Shown here piece by piece: positions 1-8,849 of a DNA stretch of 64,000 nucleotides. The stretch comes from Aureimonas jatrophae. GTDB taxonomy: Bacteria; Pseudomonadota; Alphaproteobacteria; Rhizobiales; Rhizobiaceae. Position 1 is the stretch's first letter, and every line of letters begins with the position of its first letter. The position numbers were made by a program, and so were the translations under genes. The DNA lies in NCBI RefSeq assembly GCF_900104035.1, contig NZ_FNIT01000008.1:140082-204081 (forward strand), given 5' to 3'. Under the pieces are notes generated by a model. It did not search any database. It was not told where the DNA came from and was given only the letters and a program-made list of their open reading frames with translations.

Positions 1-260
1 TTGTCGATGACGCCGACGCCGGCGGGCACGAAGAGCAGACCGAGAACCGACAGGAGGCCGTCGGCGGTTCGCCCGAGCGGCTCGCCGGGCTCGCCGCCCA
101 GCGAGGGCCAGCGCGGCACCCATCCGCGGTCGCGCAGCACGAGGAGCGCAAACAGGAGAAGGAAGCCGAGAACCGGGCCCGGTACCGCCAGACCCAGCGC
201 ACGAGCGACACTCTCGCCCGCCAGCTGGCACAGAAGAAGGACGGCGATGGGCTTGAGCAT
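1..260 (-). CDS. CidA/LrgA family holin-like membrane protein (C-terminus cut off by window edge)
   Basis: The reverse strand from an ATG at 258-260 reads 86 codons to the window edge without a stop. The product starts with a hydrophobic helix (MLKPIAVLLLCQLAGE), has the PGPVLGFLLL segment, and then an LLFVPAGVGVID stretch. PGPVxG followed by LLFVPAGVGV is the pattern of the CidA/LrgA family, small inner-membrane proteins linked to holin-like export, murein hydrolase control or pyruvate transport. Full members are about 115-140 residues, so roughly the last quarter or more is missing. It lies 80 bp downstream of thiD on the same strand but has no evident thiamin role. An LrgB partner, if present, would be off the left edge. 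Confidence 0.8.
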   Translation of the reverse strand, partial: MLKPIAVLLLCQLAGESVARALGLAVPGPVLGFLLLFALLVLRDRGWVPRWPSLGGEPGEPLGRTADGLLSVLGLLFVPAGVGVID

Positions 261-340
261 GCGAGGCCCCCGGGGTTTCGGAAGTTTCGCTTGTCGGGCC
301 GTGCCTGCGCAGCGTCAACCGGAGCGGCCGCACGCGTCGC

Positions 341-1147
341 TCAAACGCGATCGTCCCACCAATCGTGGAAATGATGCACCGGCCCTCGGCCTCCACCCAC
401 CCGCAGCCGGCCCGCGGCCACGAGTGCACCCTGGAGATACGCGCGGGCCTGCTCGACCGCCGCGTCCAGAACGAGGCCGCGCGCCAGATGGGCGGCGATG
501 GCGGCGCTCAAGGTGCATCCCGTGCCATGGTCGGACGTCGTCGCGATGCGGGGGGCGGCGAAGCGGAAGGCCGCATCCGGCGTCACCAGGATATCGACGC
601 TCGACGCACCCGCTCCGTGCCCGCCCTTGACCAGGACGGCCTCGGCTCCGAGCGCCCGGATGCGCTCGCCCTGTGCGCGCATGGCCGCTTCGTCGTCCGC
701 CTGCGGCGCGGCCGCCAGAAGGGCCGCCTCGGGCAGGTTCGGGGTCGCGACGAGAGCCAGCGGAAGCAGCTCGATGCGCAACGCGTCGAGGGCTTCTTCC
801 TCCAGAAGGCGGTCGCCCGAGGTTGCGACCATCACCGGATCCAGCACCGCGCGACGCCCGTGGGCCCGCAGCCGATCGGCGATGCGGCGGATCACGTCGC
901 TCCGCGAGACCATGCCGATCTTGATCGCATCCACCGCGAGGTCGTCGAGCACGGCGTCGATCTGGGCGCCGACGATGTCGGGCGACAGGGTTTCGACGGC
1001 ACGAACGCCATGCGTGTTCTGCGCGGTCACGGCGGTCACGACGCTTGCGCCAAAGAGGCCGAGCGCCGAAAAGGTCTTGAGGTCGGCCTGGATGCCCGCC
1101 CCCCCGCCGGAGTCGGACCCTGCAATCGTCAAGCCGATGCGCGTCAT
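341..1147 (-). CDS. thiD: Hydroxymethylpyrimidine/phosphomethylpyrimidine kinase ThiD
   Basis: This 268-residue ribokinase-fold enzyme is the normal length for ThiD, which phosphorylates hydroxymethylpyrimidine (HMP) and then HMP-phosphate to HMP-PP for thiamin synthesis in the cytoplasm. The N-terminus has the family signature [18 protein letters not shown], the middle has the [13 protein letters not shown] segment, and the C-terminal part has the anion-hole region [14 protein letters not shown] with the catalytic Asp. The ATG overlaps the thiY stop by 4 bp (ATGA), so translation is probably coupled. It is the last thiamin gene of the riboswitch-led operon thiX-thiY-thiD and fits salvage of an imported pyrimidine precursor. 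Confidence 0.95.
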   Translation of the reverse strand: MTRIGLTIAGSDSGGGAGIQADLKTFSALGLFGASVVTAVTAQNTHGVRAVETLSPDIVGAQIDAVLDDLAVDAIKIGMVSRSDVIRRIADRLRAHGRRAVLDPVMVATSGDRLLEEEALDALRIELLPLALVATPNLPEAALLAAAPQADDEAAMRAQGERIRALGAEAVLVKGGHGAGASSVDILVTPDAAFRFAAPRIATTSDHGTGCTLSAAIAAHLARGLVLDAAVEQARAYLQGALVAAGRLRVGGGRGPVHHFHDWWDDRV

Positions 1148-2094
1148 CGGGTCAGCTCCACCGCATAGGTGTCGAGGGGCGGGGTGGATGCGATCACGCC
1201 GCGTTCCTCCAGGAAGCGCGAGAAGCGTTCGGTGCGGGCACGGTCCAGGGCGCCGGGCCGCTTGGCCAGTCGCGGAACGGTATCGGCGAAAGCCTGCCGG
1301 TTCAACGCATCGTCCAGATCGGGATAAGCGCGCAAAAAGAGGTCGCGCGCCTCGTCGGCATGGTTGGCGATGAAAAGCGACGCCTCTTCCAAAGCGTCGA
1401 CGAAGCGCGGCAGGCGCGCATCCCCCAAGAGGTCGGCGCGGGTTACGAGGATCAGCTCGTCATAGGGCGGAACACCGTGCTCTTCGGGGTAGAAGGGGCG
1501 GCCCTCGCGCTTCTCGATCTGCATCTGCGTCAGCTCGAAGTTGCGAAAACCGCCGATCGTGGCGTCCACCGAGCCCGACAGGAGGGCGGGCGTCAGCGCG
1601 AAGTTGACGTTGACGAGCGTCACGTCCGTCAACTTGAGCCCGGCATGGGCCAGCATTCCCGATAGAACCGCCTCCTCGAGTCCCGCCACGGAATAGCCGA
1701 TGCGCCGACCCTTCAGGTCGGCTATCGAGCGGACCGGACCGTCCTTGAGAACCATCAGCGTGTTGAGCGGCGTCTCGACCAGGGTCGCAAAGCGCACGAG
1801 CGGCAGACCGGCGGCAACATCGAGCATCAGGTTGGGCTGGTAGTGCACCGCGATCTCGGCCTCGCCGGCCGCCAGGAGGCGGGGCGGCGCGGCCGGATCG
1901 GTCGCCGGCACGAGTTCCACATCGAGGCCCCGAGCGGCGAACAGACCGCGCTCGCGAGCGATCACCAGCGCCGCGTGATCGGGATTGACGAACCATTCCA
2001 GAAGAACGCGCAGACGCTGGGGCTCGGCGGCGGACGCGGGCGGCGCGGCAAGGCCCAGCAGCGTGGCCAGGAGAAGGAGCAGGGAACGAAGCAT
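1144..2094 (-). CDS. thiY: ABC transporter substrate-binding protein for thiamin pyrimidine precursors (ThiY-type)
   Basis: The 316-residue product has a cleavable signal peptide (hydrophobic residues 2-15, likely cleavage after PPASAA) and belongs to the NMT1/THI5-like periplasmic binding family. The mature start [17 protein letters not shown] and the later AVHYQPNL and [16 protein letters not shown] segments match ThiY proteins, which bind formylaminopyrimidine or related HMP precursors. Gene order between thiX (12 bp upstream) and thiD (4 bp overlap), plus the upstream TPP riboswitch, supports this substrate class. No ATPase gene accompanies it here. The exact pyrimidine bound cannot be read from sequence. 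Confidence 0.88.
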   Translation of the reverse strand: MLRSLLLLLATLLGLAAPPASAAEPQRLRVLLEWFVNPDHAALVIARERGLFAARGLDVELVPATDPAAPPRLLAAGEAEIAVHYQPNLMLDVAAGLPLVRFATLVETPLNTLMVLKDGPVRSIADLKGRRIGYSVAGLEEAVLSGMLAHAGLKLTDVTLVNVNFALTPALLSGSVDATIGGFRNFELTQMQIEKREGRPFYPEEHGVPPYDELILVTRADLLGDARLPRFVDALEEASLFIANHADEARDLFLRAYPDLDDALNRQAFADTVPRLAKRPGALDRARTERFSRFLEERGVIASTPPLDTYAVELTR

Positions 2095-2106
2095 CGGAGA
2101 GCGACC

Positions 2107-2865
2107 TCAGGCGCGCGAGGGAAGAAGGGAGGCTTCGGGCGCCCAAGGCACGAACCGGGGCGCAAGGGCATCCACCACCGCGCGCAGGAACAGCGTCAGG
2201 GCGGCCAGGAGCGCGAGGCAGGCGAACATCAGGTCGGTCTGCAGCCGCGCGTTGGCCTGGATCATCAGGAAGCCGAGGCCGCCGGACGCCCCGACCCACT
2301 CGCCGATCACCGCACCGAGCGGGGCGAGGGGGGCTGCGACCCGCAGACCCGACACGAAGGCGGGCATGGCGAGCGGCAGGCGGACGTGCTGGATGGCTCG
2401 CCAATGGCTGGCTTCGGTCAGCGCCGTCGCGTCGAGAAGGTCGGGGTCGGTGCGGCGCAACCCGTCGGCTAGGAAGGAGGCAACCGGGAAGAAGATCACG
2501 ATCGCGCTCATGGCGACCTTCGAAGCCATGCCGAAGCCAAACCACAGAACCAGCAAGGGAGCGAGCGCAAAGACAGGCAGGGACTGGAGCACGATCAGAA
2601 CCGGCCAGGCAATGGCGCCGGCGCGGGGCCAGGCCGCCGTCGCCAGACCCGCCAGCGCGCCTGCCACGGCTCCAACCAACAGACCCAGGAGCGCCTCGGT
2701 CGCGGTTGTCGCACCCTCGCGCATCAGCAGATCGCGGCGCCGCCAAAGCGTCTGCGCGACCGTCCAGGGCTCGGGCAACATGTAGCGTGGCGGCCGGAGC
2801 GCGAGCACGACGAGCTGCCAGGTCGCGAGCGCCGCCGCGACCCCGAAGGCGGTCTGGATGATCAT
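2107..2865 (-). CDS. thiX: ABC transporter permease of the thiamin-precursor uptake system (ThiX-type)
   Basis: This binding-protein-dependent permease (BPD/SsuC-TauC type) has about six hydrophobic helices and a cytoplasmic EAA-like loop (ALTEASHWRAIQHVRLPLAMPA). The ATG at 2865 gives 252 residues and puts the first transmembrane helix at the N-terminus, as in the family. A TTG at 2949 would add 28 mostly Arg/Pro residues and lies only a few bases after the riboswitch, so the shorter start is preferred though no strong ribosome-binding site precedes it. It is the first gene of thiX-thiY-thiD. The cognate ATPase (ThiZ) is absent from the cluster. Confidence 0.85.
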   Translation of the reverse strand: MIIQTAFGVAAALATWQLVVLALRPPRYMLPEPWTVAQTLWRRRDLLMREGATTATEALLGLLVGAVAGALAGLATAAWPRAGAIAWPVLIVLQSLPVFALAPLLVLWFGFGMASKVAMSAIVIFFPVASFLADGLRRTDPDLLDATALTEASHWRAIQHVRLPLAMPAFVSGLRVAAPLAPLGAVIGEWVGASGGLGFLMIQANARLQTDLMFACLALLAALTLFLRAVVDALAPRFVPWAPEASLLPSRA

Positions 2866-2954
2866 CCGCGCGGTCCGGCCGCCACTCCGGTCGAGGAGCC
2901 GGCGCGTTGGTCCCGCCCGAAAGGCAGACGTGATCGGGTGAGGAGGCAACGTCG

Positions 2955-3042
2955 CGTTTCCCGTTCCTACGCCGGCATGACCCGGATCAGGTTCAAGGGT
3001 TCGGCGATCGCCATCTCAGCGCCCTTCGGCGCACCCCTCGGA
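2955..3042 (-). promoter_or_regulatory. TPP riboswitch (THI box) upstream of thiX
   Basis: Read on the minus strand, this segment contains all the conserved blocks of the thiamin pyrophosphate aptamer in order: GGGGTGC, a GCGCC/GGCGC stem, CTGAGA, a GGCGATCGCC hairpin, ACCCTTGAACCTGATC, and GGGTCATGCCGGCGTAGG. The aptamer ends a few bases before the earliest possible thiX start. No separate terminator is obvious between aptamer and gene, so control is probably at translation initiation, or by a structure I cannot fold by eye. It implies that thiXYD is repressed when TPP is plentiful. Confidence 0.96.
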
Positions 3043-3104
3043 ATCGCCGTGAGGTTGGCGGGAGGCCGGTGCCGCTGTCAAGCGGCGGCATCGGCTACGG
3101 ACCA

Positions 3105-3143
3105 TGAAAAAGGCCGGCGGCTCCGCTTGGGAGACACCGGCCG
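3105..3143 (-). terminator. Rho-independent terminator of the DUF2171 gene
   Basis: On the minus strand a GGCCGG/CCGGCC stem (3112-3117 with 3137-3142) encloses a smaller CTCC/GGAG stem and is followed by a run of T residues (complement of 3106-3111). It lies about 55 bp after the stop of the 3197-3451 gene and before the TPP riboswitch, separating the two units. Confidence 0.75.
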
Positions 3144-3196
3144 TCCATGTCGGTCCGGGTGTGCCGTCGCGTCAGACGGCAGCGGCTCTGCCGGCT

Positions 3197-3451
3197 TCAG
3201 GCGGCCTTGCCGTCCTCGCTCTCTTCGAAGAGTTCGGCCGCGACGTCGCCGTTGGCCGAGAGGCGCACCTTGTCGCCTTCCACGCCGGCCACGAGGGCGG
3301 TGGAGATGTAATGGTGTCCGCCCTGCGGCAGGCCCTGGCCGCTGTCCTTCTTGGTCAGCTTGATACGGTCGCCTTCCAGGCGATCCACCGTGCCGACGTG
3401 AACGCCGTCCGCACCGATGATCTCCATATGCTCCTTGATCGGAAAGTTCAT
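3197..3451 (-). CDS. DUF2171 family small protein
   Basis: The 84-residue protein carries the DUF2171 pattern: HMEIIGADGVHVGTVDRLEGDRIKLTKKDS in the first half, then a GLPQGGHHYIS segment and an acidic tail. The family is a small PRC-barrel-like fold, common in Hyphomicrobiales and of unknown function. The ATG at 3451 is followed directly by the conserved NFPIKEHMEII start, and no signal peptide is present. It forms a single-gene unit with its own terminator downstream. Confidence 0.85.
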   Translation of the reverse strand: MNFPIKEHMEIIGADGVHVGTVDRLEGDRIKLTKKDSGQGLPQGGHHYISTALVAGVEGDKVRLSANGDVAAELFEESEDGKAA

Positions 3452-3561
3452 CGCTTCAGCTCCTGACTGTCATGACTGGCGAGAGCAGCTCGGTGGCGCT
3501 CCCGCATCCGTGACCGAAACGCAGCAGCATCCGCTTGGATGCATCGAAGCGCAGAGGGCTG

Positions 3562-3735
3562 TTATCGGGCGATGAAGCGGTTCTCGTCGTCGGCAGCGGG
3601 CCGGTCCGCGGGATCGCCCTCGATCTCGCGTGCCGCTTGCGCCCAGAAATCGTGTTCGTGTCCGGCGGGGCGCCCGGCCTTCTCCCAAAGGTAGTAGGCG
3701 CGATTCCTGATCTCCTGGTCCCGGTCCGTTGTCAT
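3562..3735 (-). CDS. DUF2934 family small protein
   Basis: The 57-residue product has the DUF2934 core: IRNRAYYLWEKAGRPAGHEHDFWAQAAREIE, with the conserved Tyr-x-Leu-Trp-Glu, Gly-Arg-Pro and Asp-Phe-Trp positions. The ATG at 3735 was chosen over one 54 bp upstream because the core begins soon after it and an AGGGA ribosome-binding site precedes it at suitable spacing. The function is unknown. Such proteins are usual in rhizobia and often lie near other small stress-associated DUF genes, as here. Confidence 0.8.
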   Translation of the reverse strand: MTTDRDQEIRNRAYYLWEKAGRPAGHEHDFWAQAAREIEGDPADRPAADDENRFIAR

Positions 3736-4008
3736 CCCGCCTGATTCCCTTCGACGCTTCGCTCCATGCTCTTGTCCTACGGCCGACATCTGACGATCGA
3801 CAGCAAGGCGAGCATTTCGAGGCTACATAAATCTCCTCGCGCGAAGGGAAAGCGCGACAGTCGGTTCTTGTGGTGCCGGCTCACCGTTGCCGCCCGATAC
3901 CGTTCGAAGGCGGTGTAGCAGCTGACGTGAACGTAAACGGAAGACTATTTCGTTCCAGGCAACCCTGCGCTACCCATCGATGCAAGAAACGATGGGAGGA
4001 TCGAATCG

Positions 4009-5667
4009 ATGCATCCGTGGCTCGCTCACTATCCGCCCGGCATGCCGCACGAACTGGGACCCTTGCCCTATGCGTCGCTCGCCGCGCTGATGGAGGAGGC
4101 GTTCCAGCGCTACGCCGATCGTCCGGCCTTCCGGTTCATGGGCGCGACGATGACGTATCGTGAACTCGACCGGGCGTCGGCCCGCTTTGCGGGATACCTG
4201 CAGGGCCTGGGACTGCAGCGCGGCGACCGCGTCGCGTTGATGATGCCGAACGTCTTCCAGTACCCGGTGGCCGTGGCGGCGGTGGCGCGGGCGGGGCTCG
4301 TCTGCGTCAACACCAACCCGCTCTACACCCCGCGCGAGCTGGCCCATCAGTTGAGGGACTCCGGGGCGCGCGCGATCGTCATCCTCGAAAACATGGCCCA
4401 TACGCTGGAGGCCTGCCGGGCGGAGGTGCCGGTCGAGCATGTGGTGGTGACGGGCGTCGGCGACATGCTGCCCGGGTTGAAGGGACATGTCGTCAACTTC
4501 GTTCTGCGTCACGTCAAGAAGGCCGTTCCCCGCTTCCATCTGGCGGGCGCCGTGCGATGGCGTTCGGCGATGGCCCGGGAGCATGGGTTCCAGCCCGTCG
4601 AGATCACGCTCGAGGATCCCGCCGCCCTGCAGTACACGGGTGGCACGACCGGAACCGCCAAGGGCGCCATCCTCAGCCATCGCAACGTCGTGGCCAACGC
4701 GTTGCAGTCCGAACTCTGGAACCGGCCGGCGACCCAGCGGATCCCGGACGGCGAGCAGGTCATGACGGTCTGTGCCCTGCCGCTCTACCATATCTTCGGT
4801 TTCACGGTGAACATGATGCTGTCGATCCGCATGGGCGGCTGCAACATCCTGATCCCGAACCCGCGCGACATTCCCGCCGTCATCAAGGAGCTGAAGCGCG
4901 GACGCTTCCACCTCTTCCCGGCGGTGAACACCCTGTTCGGAGCCATCGCCCGTCATCCCGACGCCAAGACCGTCGATTGGTCTCACCTCCGCCTGTCGGT
5001 CGGCGGCGGCATGGCCGTGCAGGCCGCGACGGCCCGTCTCTGGCTCGAAACCACGGGGTCGCCGATCTGCGAGGGATACGGCCTGTCGGAAACCTCGCCG
5101 TCCGCCAGCTGCAATCTCGTGACCTCGACGGAGTTCACCGGCACGATCGGTCTGCCGCTGCCCTCGACGGTGTTTCGGATCATCGACGAGGCCGACCGGG
5201 AGTTGCCCTTCGGCGAGCCGGGCGAGATCGCCATCGCGGGACCGCAGGTCACGAAGGGCTACTGGAACCGGCCCGAGGAGACGCGGGGAGCCTTCACGGC
5301 CGACGGCTTCTTCCGCACGGGCGATATCGGGATCATGGACGCCCGCGGCTTCGTACGGATCGTCGATCGCAAGAAGGACATGATCAACGTCTCGGGCTTC
5401 AACGTCTATCCCAACGAGATCGAGGACGTGGTGACGCGCATGCCGGGCATCGCCGAGGCGGCTGCGGTGGGGGTGGCGGACGAGGCTTCGGGAGAGGCGG
5501 TGCGCCTCTTCCTGGTGCGAAGCGATCCCTCGGTCGACGAGGCGGCCGTGCGCGCCTACTGCCGCGAGCGGCTGACCGGATACAAGCGTCCCCGCGATCT
5601 CGTGTTTCGCGAGGAACTGCCCAAGACCGGTGTCGGAAAGGTCCTGCGCCGGGCTCTGCGGGACTGA
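4009..5667 (+). CDS. fadD: Long-chain-fatty-acid--CoA ligase (FadD-type AMP-binding enzyme)
   Basis: The 552-residue protein is a full-length acyl-CoA synthetase of the ANL superfamily, activating fatty acids to acyl-CoA through an acyl-AMP. The phosphate-binding loop YTGGTTGTAKGA sits near residue 209, the adenine motif GYGLSETSPSAS near 356, the hinge region GFFRTGDIG near 432 and the C-terminal catalytic-lysine region PKTGVGKVLRR near 540. The internal NPLYTPRELAHQL and FPAVNTLFGA segments are typical of FadD. It has no signal peptide, sits alone on the plus strand and is followed by tRNA-fMet. The exact chain length used cannot be deduced. Confidence 0.92.
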   Translation: MHPWLAHYPPGMPHELGPLPYASLAALMEEAFQRYADRPAFRFMGATMTYRELDRASARFAGYLQGLGLQRGDRVALMMPNVFQYPVAVAAVARAGLVCVNTNPLYTPRELAHQLRDSGARAIVILENMAHTLEACRAEVPVEHVVVTGVGDMLPGLKGHVVNFVLRHVKKAVPRFHLAGAVRWRSAMAREHGFQPVEITLEDPAALQYTGGTTGTAKGAILSHRNVVANALQSELWNRPATQRIPDGEQVMTVCALPLYHIFGFTVNMMLSIRMGGCNILIPNPRDIPAVIKELKRGRFHLFPAVNTLFGAIARHPDAKTVDWSHLRLSVGGGMAVQAATARLWLETTGSPICEGYGLSETSPSASCNLVTSTEFTGTIGLPLPSTVFRIIDEADRELPFGEPGEIAIAGPQVTKGYWNRPEETRGAFTADGFFRTGDIGIMDARGFVRIVDRKKDMINVSGFNVYPNEIEDVVTRMPGIAEAAAVGVADEASGEAVRLFLVRSDPSVDEAAVRAYCRERLTGYKRPRDLVFREELPKTGVGKVLRRALRD

Positions 5668-5723
5668 CGCCGGACCGGTGGCGGGAGGAACGGGGTTCGT
5701 CACAAAAACATCGCGAACGGCTC

Positions 5724-5752
5724 TTTCATTCCGCGAAGTCCTCGTCTATATC
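5724..5752 (+). promoter_or_regulatory. Possible sigma-70 type promoter of tRNA-fMet
   Basis: TTTCAT (5724-5729) and TATATC (5747-5752) are separated by 17 bp and lie 35 bp before the tRNA. The -10 region reads CTATAT, a form common in alphaproteobacterial housekeeping promoters, but the -35 element is a poor match. Confidence 0.35.
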
Positions 5753-5786
5753 CCGCTCATCGACGGCCGAGGCGCCGCCGACATGG

Positions 5787-5863
<77 letters not shown>

Positions 5864-5865
5864 AC

Positions 5866-5911
5866 AAAGCCCTCTAGATCAGTCCTCTTGGCCTGATCTA
5901 GAGGGCTTTTT
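5866..5911 (+). terminator. Rho-independent terminator after tRNA-fMet
   Basis: A perfect 17-bp stem (5866-5882 with 5893-5909) around a 10-base loop ends in a run of T residues and begins 2 bases after the tRNA CCA end. It is one of the strongest terminator structures in the window. Confidence 0.93.
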
Positions 5912-6271
5912 CGTACCGCTCGTGGCCTATGAGCATCCCGTTCGGCAACCGCTGTTCGTGGTTCCGATACCGGATCGCGACCCTGCAAACGTTGGTAGGG
6001 GAGCGGAATCCGAAGTTTCGCTCAGACCCGTCGCTGCTGGCTGGCCGTGATGGTTTCCATCCGGCGCGTCTCTGCTCCGTGCTTTCGTAGCGGCAGCACG
6101 GACCGCGCATCCCGTGCCCAACTTCCGCTTCCGCTGAGTCAGAGGCGGCCTCGTCTGATGGGACGGAAGCCGCCTGCCGACGGCGCAGCCATGGTGTCCG
6201 CCGTACCGCTTAAGAAGCACCACGGACAGGCGGGGACGTCGCCACTTCGCCGCCGAGGGCCGGACGCGACC
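5912..6271. other. 360-bp stretch without a recognisable gene
   Basis: Open frames occur on both strands, but none has a recognisable family pattern, codon bias like the neighbours or a good ribosome-binding site. Base composition looks less GC-rich than the flanking genes. No repeat of the tRNA 3' end that would mark an integration site was noticed. Confidence 0.5.
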
Positions 6272-7222
6272 CTAGAGCTTGCCCGTCATCAGGAGCCGGC
6301 GAACCTCGTCGGTGACCTGGTTGACGGCGCCGATCTGCTCGATGAGTTGAGCGGGGCGACTTCCACGCAGTCCTGCCAGGGTCAGCGTCTTGTCGCGCAC
6401 ATAGGTATAGACCCCACTCACCGCGAAGCCCGTTGCGTAGGCAACGTCCCGGTCGAGATCTCGCGTTGCGGTCTGAAAGTTCGGCGAGGCGAAGAATTGC
6501 CGCCGCTCGAGCGGCGTCGCGAAGGCCAATTCCAGAACCGCTATCAGCTCACGCTCCGTGCTCACCTCGTGCCCGACATAGGGCGCCGGTGGGGCAGGCT
6601 TGGCGTTATCGTAGCGGTCCGGGAGATGCACGCGCACCTTCAACACGGCGGGTTCGACCGCCAGATCGCGCGCCAGCGCCTCGATGCGGGCTCCAAACGC
6701 CTCGGCGTCGGTGTGGGCCGCGCCGAAATGGACATGGATCCGGTCCAGTCCGTCGTCGCCATTGGGCACGGGATCCACTGAGCGATCCACGAGCGTTTGC
6801 GAGCCCTTTGGAAGGGCGTAGGCAACGGTCGCGGCGAACATGTTCTGCTCATCCGCGAACAGGATCGCGCAGGTGTCGTTGAAGAGCGTCTGGTCGTCCG
6901 CGGAGGCAAACCCGATCTCGACGCCCCCGTCGAGTTCGTAGTTGTCGAAGGTGCGGATCCCTTCGATCTCGGGCCAAAGGTGAGCGTCCTGCTCCCGATC
7001 GAAGTGAGCCTGAACGTACCAGCCGAGACCGGGGATGCGCGAGCACAGCGGACCATGCACGTCGCGCCAGTAGGTCGCGAAGAGGTCGTGGGGCACGCGG
7101 TCGCGGCGTAATACCGTGGTGTAGGTGTTGATCGCGATGGTGCGATCGCGCTCGGCGAAGTTCGCGGCGGTGGAGAGGGTCGGCAACGGCGTATCCTTGG
7201 CTTGAAGCGAGACGGGGCGCAT
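6272..7222 (-). CDS. EthD domain-containing protein (dimeric alpha-beta barrel)
   Basis: The 316-residue protein has an EthD-like region near residues 30-75: INTYTTVLRRDRVPHDLF followed by YWRDVHGPLCSRIPG. The Tyr-Trp-x-x-x-His-Gly-Pro sequence is the EthD signature. A second region after residue 150 may be a diverged repeat of the same fold. EthD proteins include accessory factors for P450 ether degradation and decarboxylases, so no reaction is assigned. The ATG at 7222 was chosen because it follows the neighbouring reductase stop by 33 bp on the same strand; the frame stays open further upstream, but that part is antisense-style shadow sequence inside the reductase gene. It probably shares a transcript with the reductase. 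Confidence 0.72.
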   Translation of the reverse strand: MRPVSLQAKDTPLPTLSTAANFAERDRTIAINTYTTVLRRDRVPHDLFATYWRDVHGPLCSRIPGLGWYVQAHFDREQDAHLWPEIEGIRTFDNYELDGGVEIGFASADDQTLFNDTCAILFADEQNMFAATVAYALPKGSQTLVDRSVDPVPNGDDGLDRIHVHFGAAHTDAEAFGARIEALARDLAVEPAVLKVRVHLPDRYDNAKPAPPAPYVGHEVSTERELIAVLELAFATPLERRQFFASPNFQTATRDLDRDVAYATGFAVSGVYTYVRDKTLTLAGLRGSRPAQLIEQIGAVNQVTDEVRRLLMTGKL

Positions 7223-7254
7223 CCATCCCGTTGTCTGGTGAGGTGCCTCGCCCG

Positions 7255-8316
7255 TCAGGGGATAAGGCGGTCGGTGCGCAGCTTGGCGAAGAGGTCGAAG
7301 AAGCTGTCGTCGGTGGGCTGGTAGTCGAGGAAGCCGAGCCGGCGCGACTTGCCCATGTCGGTGACGACCTCGAAGGGACGGCCAAGATCGGCATCCGTGT
7401 GCCAGGGCGAGGCGAGGCGCGACAGATCGGGCTCGGCCAGACCCTCGCGTGTCGCGATGCGGCGCCAAAGGGGCGCGTCGTCCCGCATCTGGTCCTCGAG
7501 CGGGCGCACCGTGCCGTCGAAGGGGGCGGGCTCGATCCCGAACCACTCGGCGATGCGGCCCCACATCCAGTTCCAACGGAAGACGTCGCCGTTGACGATG
7601 TTGAAGGCCTCGTCGGCGGCCGCAGGCGTTTCCGTCGCCCACAGGAGCTGGCGGGCGAGCTGGCGCGCGTCCGTCATGTCGGTGAGGCTCTTCCACTGCG
7701 CTTCCGAGCCCGGGAAGCGGAACGGGCGTCCCGTCTCGCGGCAGAGCGTGGCGTAGACCGCCAGCGTCGTGCCCATGTTCATGGCGTTGCCGACCGCCTG
7801 GCCGATCACCGTGTGCGGGCGGTGGACGCTCCAATGGAAGCCGTCGCGCGTTGCTGCCGCGAAGACCTCGTCCTCCTGCGCGTAGTAGAAGTTGTCGACC
7901 GGCAGGCGGCCCTGCGTCTCGCGGAACGGCGTCTCGGGCAGCTCGCCCTTTCCGTAGGCCTCGAAGGGTCCGAGATAGTGCTTGAGGCCCGTGACCAGCG
8001 CCACGTGGCGCGTCGTGCCACCGGGCCGCAGCGCGTCGAGAAGGTGGCGCACCATGCCGGCGTTGACGCGGATGTTCTCGGCTTCCGTGGCCTGCCGGGC
8101 CCAGGTCGTGATGAACACCGCATCGGGCCGCACGTCGCGCAGCGCCTTTGTTGTGGCCGCGGCATCCTGCAGGTCGGCCGCCACCGGCAGGATGCCGTTC
8201 TGGCTGGCGGGGCGTCGGGCCAGACCCAGCACCCGCCAGCCCTGTTCGTTGAGAAGCGCGGCGGTCGCGCTGCCCACGATGCCGCTGGCACCCACCACGA
8301 GGGCTGTCTTGGTCAT
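7255..8316 (-). CDS. Atypical short-chain dehydrogenase/reductase of the PRISE (progesterone 5-beta-reductase/iridoid synthase-like) family
   Basis: The 353-residue protein begins with an NADP-binding Rossmann motif (VGASGIVGSATA, residues 8-19). It has the PRISE hallmarks TGLKHYLGPFE near residue 109, with Lys112, and NFYYAQED near 142, in place of a classical YxxxK. PRISE enzymes reduce the C=C of enones using NADPH. The ATG at 8316 follows a GGAGACGG ribosome-binding site; the frame is open for 40 more codons, but those are Arg/Pro-rich and run into the promoter region. It is divergent from the HxlR regulator, with 122 bp between starts, which suggests regulation by that protein. The substrate is unknown. 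Confidence 0.85.
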   Translation of the reverse strand: MTKTALVVGASGIVGSATAALLNEQGWRVLGLARRPASQNGILPVAADLQDAAATTKALRDVRPDAVFITTWARQATEAENIRVNAGMVRHLLDALRPGGTTRHVALVTGLKHYLGPFEAYGKGELPETPFRETQGRLPVDNFYYAQEDEVFAAATRDGFHWSVHRPHTVIGQAVGNAMNMGTTLAVYATLCRETGRPFRFPGSEAQWKSLTDMTDARQLARQLLWATETPAAADEAFNIVNGDVFRWNWMWGRIAEWFGIEPAPFDGTVRPLEDQMRDDAPLWRRIATREGLAEPDLSRLASPWHTDADLGRPFEVVTDMGKSRRLGFLDYQPTDDSFFDLFAKLRTDRLIP

Positions 8317-8438
8317 GCTGTCCGTCTCCGTCCGGGTTCGGCTGTGTTTGGGGCCGCGTTCCGCCCGAGCTAGGCAGCCCGGACGCCGGCGGCTAGACGG
8401 AACCGAATGGGGACATAGGCACCCGGAGGTATCCACTC

Positions 8439-8849
8439 ATGCGACCCGGAACGCCCGACGAGGCGTGGCGCGAGGACTGCGCGCCGCGCCGCGTTCTCGA
8501 ACTCTTCGCCACCAAGTGGACGAGCATGGTGCTCCACACGCTCCATGCGCGGCATGCAGGCGCGGCGCGCACCGGCGTCCTGCAGCGCTCGCTGCCCGGC
8601 ATCTCCAAGAAGATGCTGACGCAGACGCTGCGCGAGATGGAGGCGAGCGGGCTCGTGACGCGCCACGTCGCGGGCACCGTGCCGCCGGCGGTCGAGTACC
8701 GGCTGACGGCGCTGGGCACGCGCTTCGTCGAGCCGGTCGAGTGGCTCTACCGCTGGGGCCGCCTCAACGCCGACGCGCTGGACGCCCTGCGCGAGCGCAC
8801 AACCTCGCGACGGCGCGGGACGGAGGCGGCGGAACCGATTCAGTCCTAG
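8439..8849 (+). CDS. HxlR family winged-helix transcriptional regulator
   Basis: The 136-residue protein matches the HxlR pattern. A Cys near residue 14 precedes the RVLELFATKWTSMVLHTL helix, then come the recognition region LPGISKKMLTQTLREMEASGLV and the wing with the EYRLTALG motif. Many HxlR proteins sense electrophiles or quinones through the N-terminal Cys. A strong GGAGGT ribosome-binding site precedes the ATG at 8439. It is transcribed away from the PRISE-type reductase and is the obvious candidate regulator of that gene and the EthD gene. Its end overlaps the convergent quiC stop by 4 bp. Confidence 0.9.
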   Translation: MRPGTPDEAWREDCAPRRVLELFATKWTSMVLHTLHARHAGAARTGVLQRSLPGISKKMLTQTLREMEASGLVTRHVAGTVPPAVEYRLTALGTRFVEPVEWLYRWGRLNADALDALRERTTSRRRGTEAAEPIQS

